A stretch of 64,000 nucleotides of DNA, from the NCBI GenBank assembly GCA_963705385.1, contig OY970075.1:991621-1055620 (forward strand). The letters run 5' to 3'. Below the pieces are notes generated by a model. It was not told the origin of the DNA, ran no database searches, and worked only from the letters and a program-made list of their open reading frames with translations. A program made the translations under genes and the position numbers. How positions within the stretch are numbered: the first letter of the stretch is position 1; each line of letters starts with the position of its first letter. The stretch comes from MFD02979-c5 sp963705385. GTDB lineage: Bacteria > Bacteroidota > Bacteroidia > Cytophagales > Amoebophilaceae. Shown here piece after piece: positions 8,946-19,254 of this stretch.

Positions 8946-9138
8946 ATGGTGTGTAGCTTTTAGGGTCAAAAACAATGGCCAAAGTTACCCTAAGTCATGA
9001 AGGTATACAAGCCAGCCTCACAAAGCCATTTTCAAGGGATACTGAGGAGGGTCAATGGTAGGCTATCTATAGCAGCTTGTAGGGGGCTTTCATGCCAGCT
9101 TCATTTTATTGTTTCCTAGCTATAAGGTGCAAAGCCAT

Positions 9139-10965
9139 TTATTCTCTGATAATCAGCCTTTTGTATAACCCTTCTTGCTGCACGAGGGTTTCATGTGTAC
9201 CGCGCTCTACCACCTCTCCAGCATCGAGTACGAGAATCTCGTCTGCATTCCAAATGCTACCTAGGCGATGGGCAGCAACCAACAAAGTCTTTCCTTTCAT
9301 CATCTGGTCTAGCGCTCCCTGAACCAGGCTTTCTGAGGGGCGGTCCAGTGCAGAAGTAGCTTCATCTAAAATGAGTACAGAGGGCTTGGATAATACAGCG
9401 CGGGCAATGCCTATGCGCTGCGCTTGTCCACTTGAAAGCTTGGTGCCTTGTCCACCAATCACTGTTTGGTAGCCCAGAGGCAGTGTTTTGATAAAGTCAT
9501 GGGCATGAGCAATTTTGGCAGCTTCTATCACTACCTCCTTGGAAGCTTCAGGCCTACCGAAAGCGATATTGTTAAACACAGTGTCATGAAACAGCATTGT
9601 TTCTTGGGGGACCACACTGATGAAATTTCTCAGTGATTCAACGTCGTAGTCTTGTATAGACAAGCCGTCAATTTCTATTGTTCCTTGTGTTGCATCATAC
9701 AACCTATTGAGTAGATGAATGATAGTTGACTTGCCACTGCCTGAAGAGCCTACTAGTGCAATCTTTCTGCCTGGCGCTATTGCTAGGTTAAGGTATTTTA
9801 AAACAGGCTTGCGCTCGTAAGCAAAGCTTACCTCGCTGAAGGTGATACCTTGGTAGAGTGTCTTAATTTTTTGCGCACCTGGTTTGTTAAGAATAGTAGG
9901 TACAGTATCTGCAAGGACAAATATGCGTTCTCCTGCAGCCAAACCGCGCTGAATGTTGCTCAAAGATTTGGAAATGGATTTGATAGGAACCAGGACTTGG
10001 GCAAATATGATAATATAGGGGATAAAGGTGCTTGCCGTAAAAGTGGAGGGATTGAGCAAAACCATTTTGCCTCCACAAACCAAAAGTAAGGTCATCACCA
10101 ATACGCCTAGAAATTCAGATAAAAGGGGAATAAGACTTTTCTTGAGGAACATAGAGAAGTTGATTTGGGCATAACTTTTATTCTCTTGCTTAAACTTTTC
10201 CGAGGCATAAAGGCGGGCTGCAAAGGCTGTGATAACGTGCATGCCTCCTAAAGTCTCTTCTACGATGCTTGTCAACCTACCTAGTGCTGCCTGACTTTGC
10301 GTAGCTTTTTTAAGCACCCTTCTCACAAGGGCTATTATTCCACCCCCTATGAGGGGCAATGAGAGCAAGGCTAGCAAGGTTAGTTGAGTGGATATGTGGA
10401 AGAGTACAATGAAAAAGCTGATAATTGTAATAGGCTCTTTAAAGAGTACCCTAAAGGTATCGGTGATCGCATGTTCAACTTCTTGCACATCGCTTGTCAG
10501 CCTGGCAATGATATCTCCTTTTTTCTGGTTAGTAAAGTAGCCTAGGTGTAAGCATGTAACCTTATCGAAAAGTTCTTTTCTTAGGTTATGTACCACATTG
10601 ATATGTATTGCGGCTACAACGATTTCAGCCAAGTACCTAAAAAGGTTAGTAAGCAATACAGAGGTAGTCAGGATAATGCAGACAAAATAAAGGGCGCTCA
10701 ATCGCCCATGGCTAGCAATGACATGAAGGAAGTGATAATTAAATAAGCCTTTTAAATAGGCAAGGCTAATGGAAAATACAGGTTTAGGAATAGCAGTTAG
10801 GGTATCGCTGACTTCATTTTTTCCAAACAGCACCTCTAGCAAAGGGACAAGCAAGCTGAGGTTGACCAACCCAAAAAAGGTAGCCAGTGCAGTGGTAAGT
10901 AAATAAAAAGAAATGAGCCGCCGAATAGGGCCTGCATAAGACAATATTCTTAGATAGGTCTTCAT
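9139..10965 (-). CDS. ABC exporter, MsbA-like half-transporter
   Basis: About 608 residues: an N-terminal transmembrane domain of about six helices and a C-terminal ATPase. Walker A GSSGSGKST is near residue 410, the signature LSSGQAQR near 515, Walker B VLILDEATSALD directly after, and the switch His in AAHRLGS. The family acts as homo- or heterodimers that flip lipids, lipid A or drugs across the inner membrane. The MsbA-like assignment is by overall architecture only. The start at 10965 (MKTYLRILSYAGP) is preferred over the ATG at 10986 because the family N-terminus begins there. It is 59 bases downstream of hemW on the same strand. A second exporter (12372-14120) lies just beyond hemW, but the two need not form one complex. 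Confidence 0.88.
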   Translation of the reverse strand: MKTYLRILSYAGPIRRLISFYLLTTALATFFGLVNLSLLVPLLEVLFGKNEVSDTLTAIPKPVFSISLAYLKGLFNYHFLHVIASHGRLSALYFVCIILTTSVLLTNLFRYLAEIVVAAIHINVVHNLRKELFDKVTCLHLGYFTNQKKGDIIARLTSDVQEVEHAITDTFRVLFKEPITIISFFIVLFHISTQLTLLALLSLPLIGGGIIALVRRVLKKATQSQAALGRLTSIVEETLGGMHVITAFAARLYASEKFKQENKSYAQINFSMFLKKSLIPLLSEFLGVLVMTLLLVCGGKMVLLNPSTFTASTFIPYIIIFAQVLVPIKSISKSLSNIQRGLAAGERIFVLADTVPTILNKPGAQKIKTLYQGITFSEVSFAYERKPVLKYLNLAIAPGRKIALVGSSGSGKSTIIHLLNRLYDATQGTIEIDGLSIQDYDVESLRNFISVVPQETMLFHDTVFNNIAFGRPEASKEVVIEAAKIAHAHDFIKTLPLGYQTVIGGQGTKLSSGQAQRIGIARAVLSKPSVLILDEATSALDRPSESLVQGALDQMMKGKTLLVAAHRLGSIWNADEILVLDAGEVVERGTHETLVQQEGLYKRLIIRE

Positions 10966-11024
10966 AGTAGATAGATAGGTCAACACAATGGGTGTCCCTA
11001 AGACTGCCCTAAATTTTCTGGGTG

Positions 11025-12158
11025 CTAAGCTATAAATAAATCTGTGGCGACTTGGTCGGCCAGCAGCTTCCCTCGACGTGTTAGTAGCAGTTTTTGATTT
11101 TCCAACACAGCCAGCTGCTCATGGATCAGCTTTGCAAGGTAGGGTTGCATGGTTTGTTGCAAGTCATATCCATACTGCGCCTTTAGCCACGCCAGATCAC
11201 AGCCCCATTGGGTGCGCAGACTAGTCATCATGTATTCATTGATGTGATCTTCTCTACTGAGCACTTCTACTGTACAAGGGATTACACCTTGTTGGATGCT
11301 TGCTATATAACGCTGGTTGTGGGCCACGTTATACTGCCGTGTTTCCCCATCATAAGAGTGTGCGCCAGGCCCTACACCTAAGTAGCTGCCTTGCTTCCAG
11401 TAGTTCGTGTTATGCTGGGCATAGTGCCCAGGCTGGCTAAAGTTTGAAATCTCGTAGTGCTCGTAACGATGTGCTTCCGTTACTGCTAACAAGGTTTCGA
11501 ATTGCTGGGCAGCAGTTTCCTCTGCTACTGCTTTGAGTTTTCCTTGGTGCTGCCAGCGTCCAAAAGCCGTTTTTTGTTCAATTGTAAGGCAATATGCTGC
11601 CATATGCGCTGGCTGTAATGTCATGGCAATCGCCAAGTCACTTTCCCACATTGCTTGGCTTACTCCAGGAATAGCATACATCAGGTCAATACTCAGGTTG
11701 TCAAAGCCTGCTTTTCTAGCCAGCGCTACACTGGCCAGGGCACTTGCGCTATCATGCGCTCTGTTGAGATAACGCAGCACTTCCTGGTGAAAAGACTGTA
11801 TCCCGATGCTTAACCGATTAATGCCAGCGGTTTTGAGTGCACGAAGCTTGGTTAAAGTAATATCGTCTGGATTAGCTTCTAGCGTTACCTCTACAGACTC
11901 CTTTTCTGGAAAGAGCTGTCTAATAAGCGTTAACAGTGCCTCTACCTCTGAAGCCTCTAACAAGGAGGGCGTACCACCTCCCAGGTAAATGCTCTTCACC
12001 TGTGCATCGCCCATATATTCCCGCCGCATTTTGAGCTCTTGGGCAATGGCTTGTAGTAACTGCGGTTTCAGCCGCAGGTTTGTGCTAAAATGAAAGTCAC
12101 AATAATGGCAGGCCTGCTTGCAAAAAGGAATATGCATGTAAATGCCAAAACTGCTCAT
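11025..12158 (-). CDS. hemW: Radical SAM heme chaperone HemW
   Basis: 377 residues from the preferred start at 12158; the frame is open a further 42 codons upstream but that part has no family resemblance. MSSFGIYMHIPFC followed by the CxxxCxxC cluster (CKQACHYC) binds the 4Fe-4S cluster and SAM. YLGGGTPSLL, LEANPDD, GINRLSIGIQSF and VGPGAHSY are HemW/HemN-like motifs. HemW-type proteins insert heme into respiratory proteins; older annotations call them oxygen-independent coproporphyrinogen III oxidase. The short length and the N-terminus directly before the cluster favour HemW over HemN. It lies between two ABC exporter genes in the same orientation. Confidence 0.92.
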   Translation of the reverse strand: MSSFGIYMHIPFCKQACHYCDFHFSTNLRLKPQLLQAIAQELKMRREYMGDAQVKSIYLGGGTPSLLEASEVEALLTLIRQLFPEKESVEVTLEANPDDITLTKLRALKTAGINRLSIGIQSFHQEVLRYLNRAHDSASALASVALARKAGFDNLSIDLMYAIPGVSQAMWESDLAIAMTLQPAHMAAYCLTIEQKTAFGRWQHQGKLKAVAEETAAQQFETLLAVTEAHRYEHYEISNFSQPGHYAQHNTNYWKQGSYLGVGPGAHSYDGETRQYNVAHNQRYIASIQQGVIPCTVEVLSREDHINEYMMTSLRTQWGCDLAWLKAQYGYDLQQTMQPYLAKLIHEQLAVLENQKLLLTRRGKLLADQVATDLFIA

Positions 12159-12371
12159 TTCATTGGTCGATTGAATAATTGAGTTAATTGGATGATTGAG
12201 GTACTGTTTGTTGCTTAATATTGCTTTCTTTTTTAGCTCAAGCACAGTGAAGTATCTGACATAGCCCCTCTGTGGATTGGGCAACTTGGTAGCTCAGTGC
12301 TTTTATAAACTGCTGATAGTGTTATGGCCTTAAAACCAATGCCCTCAGCCGATGCCTCCATCAATAAATGA

Positions 12372-14120
12372 TCACATAGCTTTGTAAAGTGCCGCATAAT
12401 AGCCCCCCTGCGCTAGCAAGGCTCTGTGCGTACCTTGTTCTTGTATTTCTCCATGCTTGAGTACCAAAATTTTGTCTGCATACTGGACGGTAGAAAGGCG
12501 GTGGGCTATGAGAATACAGGTCCTGTTTTGCATAAGCATGGCAGTAGCCTTTTGTATCAGTGCTTCTGTAGCAGTATCCATAGAAGAAGTAGATTCATCT
12601 AGAATCAGAATGCGGGGGTCGTAGACCAGCACGCGGGCAAAAGCCAGTAATTGCCTTTGCCCCATGGAAAGTGTCATGCCCCTTTCCATGACGTTGTAAT
12701 CATAACCTCCTGGCAATTGTAAAATAAAGTCATGAATACCAATCAGTTTGGCTGCTTGGACAACCTGTTCTTTAGAAATGGCAAGGTTACCTAGGGTAAT
12801 ATTTTCATAGATACTAGCAGAAAAAAGAAAGACGTCTTGCAAGGCCAGGCCTACGTGCTTCCTTAATACCGCTAGGTCATAGTCCATAATGTTAATACCA
12901 TCTATCTTAATTTCTCCTTTTTGGACATCATAAAACCGCTCTATTAAATTGATAATCGTAGATTTTCCTGCTCCAGTAGCCCCTACAATAGCCAAAGACT
13001 TTTGAGCTTCAAGGTGAAAAGAAATGTCTTTCAGGGCATAATGCCCTTGCTCATAAGCAAACCAGATATTTTGAAAGATAACCTCTCCCTGCAGGCTTTT
13101 AGGTCTGTAAGTGCCCTTATTCACCAACTGCTCGTCGTTCTCTAACAGCTTAACAATACGATCCGTACTGACAATGCCCATTTGTAGGGTGTTAAAACGG
13201 TCTGCAATAAGGTGAAGGGGGCGAAAAAATAGTTGGATATACATCAAAAAAGCAACCAGATCACCAAAACTAGTAGTGCCATGCATGACCTCTTTGGCGC
13301 CATACCAAATCAGTAAGCTAACACTCACAGAGTTGACAATAGCAATCAGAGGAAAGTAGAACGCATAGTACAGTACTGATTGAATACTTGCCTTTTGGTG
13401 ATCTTCGTTAAGTTTCCTGAACTTTTCAAACTCTTGTTGTTCTCGATTAAAAATTTGTACAACAGTCATGCCTGTAATCCGAGCTTGCACAAAAGCATTC
13501 AGTGCTGCTACAGCATTTCTCAATTCTCCAAAGGCAGTCTTGATTTTTGTTTTGAATCGGTAAGTAAGTACAATCAGCAGGGGCAAAGTGATCAAACTCG
13601 CTAGTGCCAACCGCCAGTTGATGTAAAACATGAGGATAATGATAAACAGTAGCTGTAATAGATCACCGACCAATGCTGCCATGCCTTGGCTAAAGACATC
13701 AGCAAGCGTTTCAGTATCAGAGATATTGCGGGTTACTAGCCTTCCCACAGGCGTTTTAGTCGAGAAACTAGCTTTGAGCCGGATAATATGGGCATAGACT
13801 TGAATACGGATGTCTTTGACCACCTGCTGGCCCAGCCAGTCTGAAAGGTAGGTATTGAAGTACTGCACAATGACCTGTACAGCCAGTAAGGTCATCAAAA
13901 GGATAGCCATCCTGGCTAGTCCTTCGTAGTCTCCGTGAACAATGTATTGATCAATTGTACGCTGGACTAGGTAAGGCTGTACAGGGCCTAGTATGCCCAG
14001 CAGGATGGTAAGCAGAATGAGTAGATAAAAGGCACTTCTGTACGGTCTCAAAAATACAAAAAGCTTTTTCAGTACCTGTGAGTCAATGATTTTAGCGCCT
14101 GATCTTTGGTTCTCCATCAC
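12372..14120 (-). CDS. ABC exporter, multidrug-type half-transporter
   Basis: 582 residues. Six predicted membrane helices in the first 310 residues, then an ATPase with Walker A GATGAGKST near residue 380, signature LSMGQRQL near 480, Walker B ILILDESTSSMD and AHRLST. The sequence resembles the common Bacteroidota multidrug/lipid exporters (LmrA/BmrA-type). The substrate cannot be read from sequence. The Walker B neighbour is Glu (DES), so the ATPase site looks active. An alternative ATG is one codon downstream. It begins 42 bases downstream of truA's stop, so the two are probably co-transcribed. Confidence 0.88.
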   Translation of the reverse strand: MMENQRSGAKIIDSQVLKKLFVFLRPYRSAFYLLILLTILLGILGPVQPYLVQRTIDQYIVHGDYEGLARMAILLMTLLAVQVIVQYFNTYLSDWLGQQVVKDIRIQVYAHIIRLKASFSTKTPVGRLVTRNISDTETLADVFSQGMAALVGDLLQLLFIIILMFYINWRLALASLITLPLLIVLTYRFKTKIKTAFGELRNAVAALNAFVQARITGMTVVQIFNREQQEFEKFRKLNEDHQKASIQSVLYYAFYFPLIAIVNSVSVSLLIWYGAKEVMHGTTSFGDLVAFLMYIQLFFRPLHLIADRFNTLQMGIVSTDRIVKLLENDEQLVNKGTYRPKSLQGEVIFQNIWFAYEQGHYALKDISFHLEAQKSLAIVGATGAGKSTIINLIERFYDVQKGEIKIDGINIMDYDLAVLRKHVGLALQDVFLFSASIYENITLGNLAISKEQVVQAAKLIGIHDFILQLPGGYDYNVMERGMTLSMGQRQLLAFARVLVYDPRILILDESTSSMDTATEALIQKATAMLMQNRTCILIAHRLSTVQYADKILVLKHGEIQEQGTHRALLAQGGYYAALYKAM

Positions 14121-14162
14121 AAAAGACGAAAATAGGAAAAGGTTAGGAAGGTGAGGTGAACT

Positions 14163-14924
14163 TTAGGCTAAGAAAATACCATCAGCGTAAGCTACTGCTG
14201 CTAAGGTCAGTCCACCGGCAGGGACCAAGCTGGCAGTTACATTTTTACCTTTCTGGTCAATAAGGGCTTCAAAAGCTGATACACTCAACTTACCTGCACC
14301 CACCTGGAGTAGGTTACTAACAATAATTCTGACCATGCCCCTCAGAAAACGATTGGCCTTGATGTGAAAAATGAGCTGCCCTCTTTGGGTTGTCCAGTTG
14401 GCCTCCATCACCGTGCATAAATAATTTTCAAGACCTGAATGAGCCTTGCTAAAACCCTCAAAATCTTTTTTGCAGCACAATATAGCAGCTGCTTCATTCA
14501 TTTTTCTTAGGTCAAATGTGCCTCTGAGCCAGTAGCTCACCTGCTGCTGAAAAGGATCTTTGGCTTGTACGATGGTGTATACGTAAGTCCTAGCAAGGGC
14601 ACTAAACCGAGCATGAGTGCCAAGCTTGACAGGTTGCATAGAGGTAATGGCAACATCAGGGGGCAAGACTGCATTGAGCTGGTAGTGCAACCGGTCAATG
14701 TCCACTGTGGTTTCCAAATCTATATGCGCAAATTGCTGCTTTGCATGGACCCCGCTATCTGTCCTACTGCTTCCCACAATTTTTACCTCCCTTTGCAATA
14801 TCTTTGCCAAGCATTCCTGGATAACTCCTTGGACTGTGATGGTGTTTTGCTGTACCTGCCAGCCGTGGTAGTAGGTCCCTTGATAGGCAACTTCCAGGAA
14901 GTAACGACATATTGGGATAGGCAT
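14163..14924 (-). CDS. truA: tRNA pseudouridine(38-40) synthase
   Basis: 253 residues, normal for TruA. The catalytic Asp lies in SSRTDSGVHA near residue 55; YQGTYYHGWQ at the N-terminus and RFLRGMVRIIV near residue 185 are further signatures. It isomerises uridines 38, 39 and 40 in the anticodon arm of many tRNAs. It is read from the same strand as the downstream ABC exporter, secDF and hemW genes and is probably the first gene of that run. Confidence 0.96.
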   Translation of the reverse strand: MPIPICRYFLEVAYQGTYYHGWQVQQNTITVQGVIQECLAKILQREVKIVGSSRTDSGVHAKQQFAHIDLETTVDIDRLHYQLNAVLPPDVAITSMQPVKLGTHARFSALARTYVYTIVQAKDPFQQQVSYWLRGTFDLRKMNEAAAILCCKKDFEGFSKAHSGLENYLCTVMEANWTTQRGQLIFHIKANRFLRGMVRIIVSNLLQVGAGKLSVSAFEALIDQKGKNVTASLVPAGGLTLAAVAYADGIFLA

Positions 14925-15087
14925 GTACAGGTAAATTAAGTGCGTAAAGTTAGCCAGTCCAGCATAATTATTACTTAAAGCTAGTTAACTCAACCTAGCC
15001 TGCCTTGGTTATGCATAAGCATCAATAGGGAGCACATAATTTTTCTTTGTAGGCCACACTCTCTATTTTAGTGAAAAAAGTACATTC

Positions 15088-16551
15088 ATGGATTTTACTA
15101 TAGAAGGCATATTAATTGTTGGCTCATTCTTGCTCTTTATCAGCATACTGGCAAGTAAGATTTCTACCAAAATAGGGATTCCTACCCTGCTTATCTTTTT
15201 GGGTATTGGTATGCTGGCTGGCTCTGATGGCATAGGAGGCATTAACTTCCACAATTACCACATTGCTAAAGTGCTAGGGGCCATTACAATCACCCTGATT
15301 CTTTTTTTTGGTGGGCTTGATGCTGACTTTGAGCATATCCGACCTATCATATGGAACGGTGTATTGCTTTCTACTGTTGGCGTGCTGGTCACTGCTTTTA
15401 GCATTGGTTACTTCATTTATTGGGTCACTGACTTTAGCTTGACCGAAAGCCTCTTGGTGGGCTCTATTATTTCTTCCACAGATGCTGCTGCTGTGTTTTC
15501 CATTTTACGCTCCAAAAATCTCAACCTTAAACACAACCTAGCCCCCACCTTAGAGCTAGAATCAGGAAGCAATGACGTCATGGCTTACTTTTTACTGGTC
15601 TTTTTCATAGGGGTACTTACCAAAGGCAAGGAAGTAAGTTTGCTCGCTGCTGTTCCTATGTTTTTCAGAGAAATGATCATAGGTGGTGTGGTAGGCTTCC
15701 TTGTTGGCAAGGCCATTGTGTTTGTAGTGAATAAAGCACAGCTCAACCATGAGTCACTTTATCCAGGCTTGACGCTTTCCATGATTTTGTTTACGTATTC
15801 TGCTACCAACTTTATCCATGGCAGTGGGTTTCTAGCAGTTTACATTGCAGCCCTGGTGTTGGGAAGTCAGGATTTTTTGCACAAAAAAAGCCTTATAAGG
15901 TTTTATGAGGGCATAACCTGGCTCATGCAGGTGGTGATGTTTATCGTCTTAGGGCTGCTCGTTTTTCCCAAACACCTTATTCCTGTAGCTGGGGTCGGCG
16001 TACTCATTTCGCTAGTACTGATGTTTATAGCACGCCCATTAGGCGTATTCCTCTCCTTGGCTTTTTTCAAAAAGGTAGATTACAAACAAAAGTTGTTTAT
16101 CTCTTGGGTAGGGCTTAGAGGAGCTGTTCCCATTGTTTTTGCTACTTATCCTTTGCTAGAGGGCGTTCAAAAGTCAGATACGATCTTTCATATCGTCTTT
16201 TTTATTGTATTAACTTCCATCTTGTTCCAAGGTACAACGCTCTATCCTCTTGCAAAATGGCTTAATCTAGAGGCCAAAGTACTTAAAAAAAAGTTTAGTG
16301 CCATCACACTTTCGGAAGACGTTAAGAGTGCGCTAATAGAAATGGTGGTACCCAAGAATTCGATTGCAGTAGGCAAAAAGATTGTAGAACTGGGTTTCCC
16401 CAAAAGCGCATTAATTGTGCTTATCAGTAGGAAAGAAAGTTATTTAACCCCTCGTGGAGATACAGTCCTGGAGGTAGGAGACAACCTCATGATCATGGCA
16501 GATAACAAGCGCGAATTTAACGAAGTGAAAGCTTGTCTAGGAATCACCTAA
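15088..16551 (+). CDS. K+/H+ (or Na+/H+) antiporter, CPA1-type with RCK-C domain
   Basis: 487 residues. About twelve membrane helices (residues 5-400) of the sodium/hydrogen exchanger fold. The LELESGSNDVMAYFL segment near residue 160 carries the conserved Asn-Asp ion-binding pair, and a GLRGAVPIVFA motif is near residue 345. The last 80 residues form a TrkA-C (RCK C-terminal) domain ending in LEVGDNLMIMADN. Such proteins (NhaP2/CvrA group) exchange K+ or Na+ for H+ and control internal ion levels and pH. The ion specificity is not readable. It is divergent from truA across a 163-base gap. Confidence 0.9.
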   Translation: MDFTIEGILIVGSFLLFISILASKISTKIGIPTLLIFLGIGMLAGSDGIGGINFHNYHIAKVLGAITITLILFFGGLDADFEHIRPIIWNGVLLSTVGVLVTAFSIGYFIYWVTDFSLTESLLVGSIISSTDAAAVFSILRSKNLNLKHNLAPTLELESGSNDVMAYFLLVFFIGVLTKGKEVSLLAAVPMFFREMIIGGVVGFLVGKAIVFVVNKAQLNHESLYPGLTLSMILFTYSATNFIHGSGFLAVYIAALVLGSQDFLHKKSLIRFYEGITWLMQVVMFIVLGLLVFPKHLIPVAGVGVLISLVLMFIARPLGVFLSLAFFKKVDYKQKLFISWVGLRGAVPIVFATYPLLEGVQKSDTIFHIVFFIVLTSILFQGTTLYPLAKWLNLEAKVLKKKFSAITLSEDVKSALIEMVVPKNSIAVGKKIVELGFPKSALIVLISRKESYLTPRGDTVLEVGDNLMIMADNKREFNEVKACLGIT

Positions 16552-16715
16552 GAGGATAAACCTAGGCCTACTACATCCCTCCCCTAGTTGCTCTTGCTTC
16601 TTTTACTTTTCTGGAGAGAAGCCTGAAGGCATACGCTGGGAGGTTAGAGGTTTGGTATAATTCTCTATCATTATGCTCAACAAGCTATAGAGATTAGTTG
16701 CTTAGTCAACAGACC

Positions 16716-17843
16716 ATGAAAATCATCATTAGTGGAGGGGGTACAGGGGGGCATATCTACCCAGCCATCGCTGTAGCAAATGCACTCAAGGAGCAAAAAC
16801 TAGCTACAGACATTTTGTTTGTGGGAGCGATTGGAAAAATGGAGATGCAAAAAGTGCCTGCAGCTGGCTATCCTATCATAGGGCTCAGCATCAGAGGGTT
16901 TCAGCGTAAAAAACTGTTTCCTAATCTCTTCCTTCCTTTCAGCTTAATACAAAGTCTATGGCAAGCAAGGAACATTCTAAAAAAATTTCGGCCCGATGTG
17001 GTCTTGGGTACAGGAGGATATGCCAGCAGTCCTGTGGTGTACATGGCTGCTAAGCGTAAGATACCTACCCTCATTCAGGAGCAGAACGCTGCAGTAGGCC
17101 TTGCTAACAAAGTTTTAGGGCGCTATGTGAACAAGGTATGCGTAGCCTATGCGCACATGAAGCAATATTTTCCCGCTGATAAAATTGTTCTTACAGGCAC
17201 CCCTGTGCGACAAGACATCTTGCACCTAACTGATAAAAAGCAGGCTGCTTACAAGTATTTTGGATTAACTGCCGATAAAAAGTGTCTGTTAATATTAGGA
17301 GGAAGTCTAGGAGCTAAGACCATTAATGAAAGCATTTTACAAGCTGTTGACCAGTTGATAGAGGCAGGTGTACAGCTTATTTGGCCTACTGGGAGCTTTT
17401 ATTTTGAGCGTATCCAAACACAACTCTCCCCGCAACAACGAACCTTTGTCAAAGTCTATCCTTTTATAGAACGGATGGACCTAACTTATGCAGCAGCTGA
17501 CGTCGTGATTTCCAGAGCAGGTGCTTTGGCCATTGCAGAACTTAGCATTGCGCAAAAGCCAGTTATTTTTGTGCCCTCTCCTAATGTAGTAGCCGACCAT
17601 CAGACACACAACGTGTTACCACTGGTGAAGCAAAATGCAGCCCTAATGGTCGAAGATAAAGAGGCAAGGCAAACACTTGCCCATAAGGCAATTCAGCTTT
17701 TAAATGATACGGCTCAACAAAAACTCTTAGCAGAAAATATCAAAGCATGGGCCAGGCCACAGGCCACAGCAGCTATTGTAGAAGAGATGACTCGTTTGGC
17801 TCATACTGTTCCATCCCTTGGTCAGCACCTGAGGGTCTACTAA
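16716..17843 (+). CDS. murG: Undecaprenyl-PP-MurNAc-pentapeptide GlcNAc transferase
   Basis: 375 residues from ATG 16716; the frame can start at a TTG six codons earlier, but MKIIISGGGTGGHIYPA is the canonical N-terminus. The glycine-rich GGGTGGHIYPA binds the lipid-linked acceptor face, and the C-terminal half has SRAGALAIAEL and the donor-site segment. MurG adds GlcNAc to lipid I to make lipid II on the inner face of the membrane. murC follows after 13 bases. The usual flanking genes ftsW and ftsQ are missing, so this is an isolated piece of the dcw cluster. Confidence 0.96.
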   Translation: MKIIISGGGTGGHIYPAIAVANALKEQKLATDILFVGAIGKMEMQKVPAAGYPIIGLSIRGFQRKKLFPNLFLPFSLIQSLWQARNILKKFRPDVVLGTGGYASSPVVYMAAKRKIPTLIQEQNAAVGLANKVLGRYVNKVCVAYAHMKQYFPADKIVLTGTPVRQDILHLTDKKQAAYKYFGLTADKKCLLILGGSLGAKTINESILQAVDQLIEAGVQLIWPTGSFYFERIQTQLSPQQRTFVKVYPFIERMDLTYAAADVVISRAGALAIAELSIAQKPVIFVPSPNVVADHQTHNVLPLVKQNAALMVEDKEARQTLAHKAIQLLNDTAQQKLLAENIKAWARPQATAAIVEEMTRLAHTVPSLGQHLRVY

Positions 17844-17856
17844 CCAAAGTGTAACC

Positions 17857-19254
17857 ATGAATAACTTACTACTACAAGACTACCAATATGTTTACCTGCT
17901 TGGGGTGGGAGGATATGGCATGAGTGCTTTGGCACGCTGGTTTAACGCACAAGGCGTACAAGTATTTGGATACGACCGGGCTTCGACAGCGCTTACAGAC
18001 CAACTAGCCCAAGAGGGCATAGAGATATTCTTTGAAGAGCTGGTAGCAACTATCCCGCATAAGATTACACAGCACAGAGACAAGAGCCTTATTGTATACA
18101 CGCCAGCTATTCCAAGCAAAAACCAAATTCTGACCTACCTCAAAGCCCATGGTTATGCGCTATGTAAGCGCTCAGCGGTTGTAGGAACCATTACGCAGCG
18201 CCACTTTACCCTAGCTGTATCAGGTACACACGGCAAAACAACCTCCTCCTCTTTGGCAGCACACGTGCTACACAGTGCAGGAAAAAACCTTACAGCTTTT
18301 TTAGGAAGCATTGCCAAAGGATACGACGCTAACTTACTGGTGACTGGTCAGGCTAATCAAGATACCATCGTTGTGATAGAGGCAGATGAGTTTGATCGGT
18401 TTTTTCTGCACCTACATCCTAACATAGCTATCGTGACCACGGTCGATCCTGACCATTTAGACACTTATGGCGATGCACAAGGGTTCAGAGAGGCATTTAA
18501 AGAATTTATTGATCGATTACCTACTAATGGTCAGGCTATTGTTCACCAGAAGGCAGCTCAACAATTGTCATTAGATACGCGAGATAGCCGCATAGTGCGT
18601 TATGCGCTAGCAGATGAGGCCATCAGGGCAGCAAACGTGCGTATCAGCGATGGCTACTTTTATTTTGACTATGTGAGTGAGGAAGTAGTGATCAAAGATA
18701 TTCAACTGGTAGTACCAGGCTACCACAATGTAGAAAATGCCCTGGCAGTAATTACGGCTTGTTTGTCTTTAGGAACCAATGCTGATGTGATTCGCCAAGC
18801 TATGGCTACGTTTCAGGGAGTTAAGCGGCGCTTTGATTACATCATTAAAAATGAGGAGCTCATTTTCCTAGACGATTATGCACACCATCCTGTAGAAATT
18901 ACCGCTTTGCTGCATGCCATTCGTGCGTTATATCCTGATAAAAAAATTACAGCTGTCTTTCGTCCTAGCCTCTATACTAGAACAAGGGATTTCGCCAGAG
19001 AATTTGCCCAAAGTCTGGACCTAGCAGACCAAGTATTTTTGTTAGATCTTTATCCAGATCGGGAAGAGCCTATTGAAGGAGTAGATGCTGCCCTCATCTT
19101 TGAGCAGATGACGCTTGAGCAAAAAGTCCTTTGTACCACAGAAGACCTGATAGCCCAGCTGGGCAAGTATGACAAGCCACAGCTCATCGCCACGGTTGGC
19201 TCAGGAGGTATAAGTAACCTCATTGCACCTATCAAACAGTTTTTGCTGGGTTGA
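17857..19254 (+). CDS. murC: UDP-N-acetylmuramate--L-alanine ligase
   Basis: 465 residues. Mur ligase with an N-terminal Rossmann domain (LLGVGGYGMSALA), an ATP-binding loop SGTHGKTTSS near residue 123, a central EADEFDRFFL segment, and DDYAHHPVEI with the conserved His near residue 345. It joins L-alanine to UDP-MurNAc. It forms a pair with murG; its 3' end overlaps the convergent lspA gene by 23 bases. Confidence 0.97.
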   Translation: MNNLLLQDYQYVYLLGVGGYGMSALARWFNAQGVQVFGYDRASTALTDQLAQEGIEIFFEELVATIPHKITQHRDKSLIVYTPAIPSKNQILTYLKAHGYALCKRSAVVGTITQRHFTLAVSGTHGKTTSSSLAAHVLHSAGKNLTAFLGSIAKGYDANLLVTGQANQDTIVVIEADEFDRFFLHLHPNIAIVTTVDPDHLDTYGDAQGFREAFKEFIDRLPTNGQAIVHQKAAQQLSLDTRDSRIVRYALADEAIRAANVRISDGYFYFDYVSEEVVIKDIQLVVPGYHNVENALAVITACLSLGTNADVIRQAMATFQGVKRRFDYIIKNEELIFLDDYAHHPVEITALLHAIRALYPDKKITAVFRPSLYTRTRDFAREFAQSLDLADQVFLLDLYPDREEPIEGVDAALIFEQMTLEQKVLCTTEDLIAQLGKYDKPQLIATVGSGGISNLIAPIKQFLLG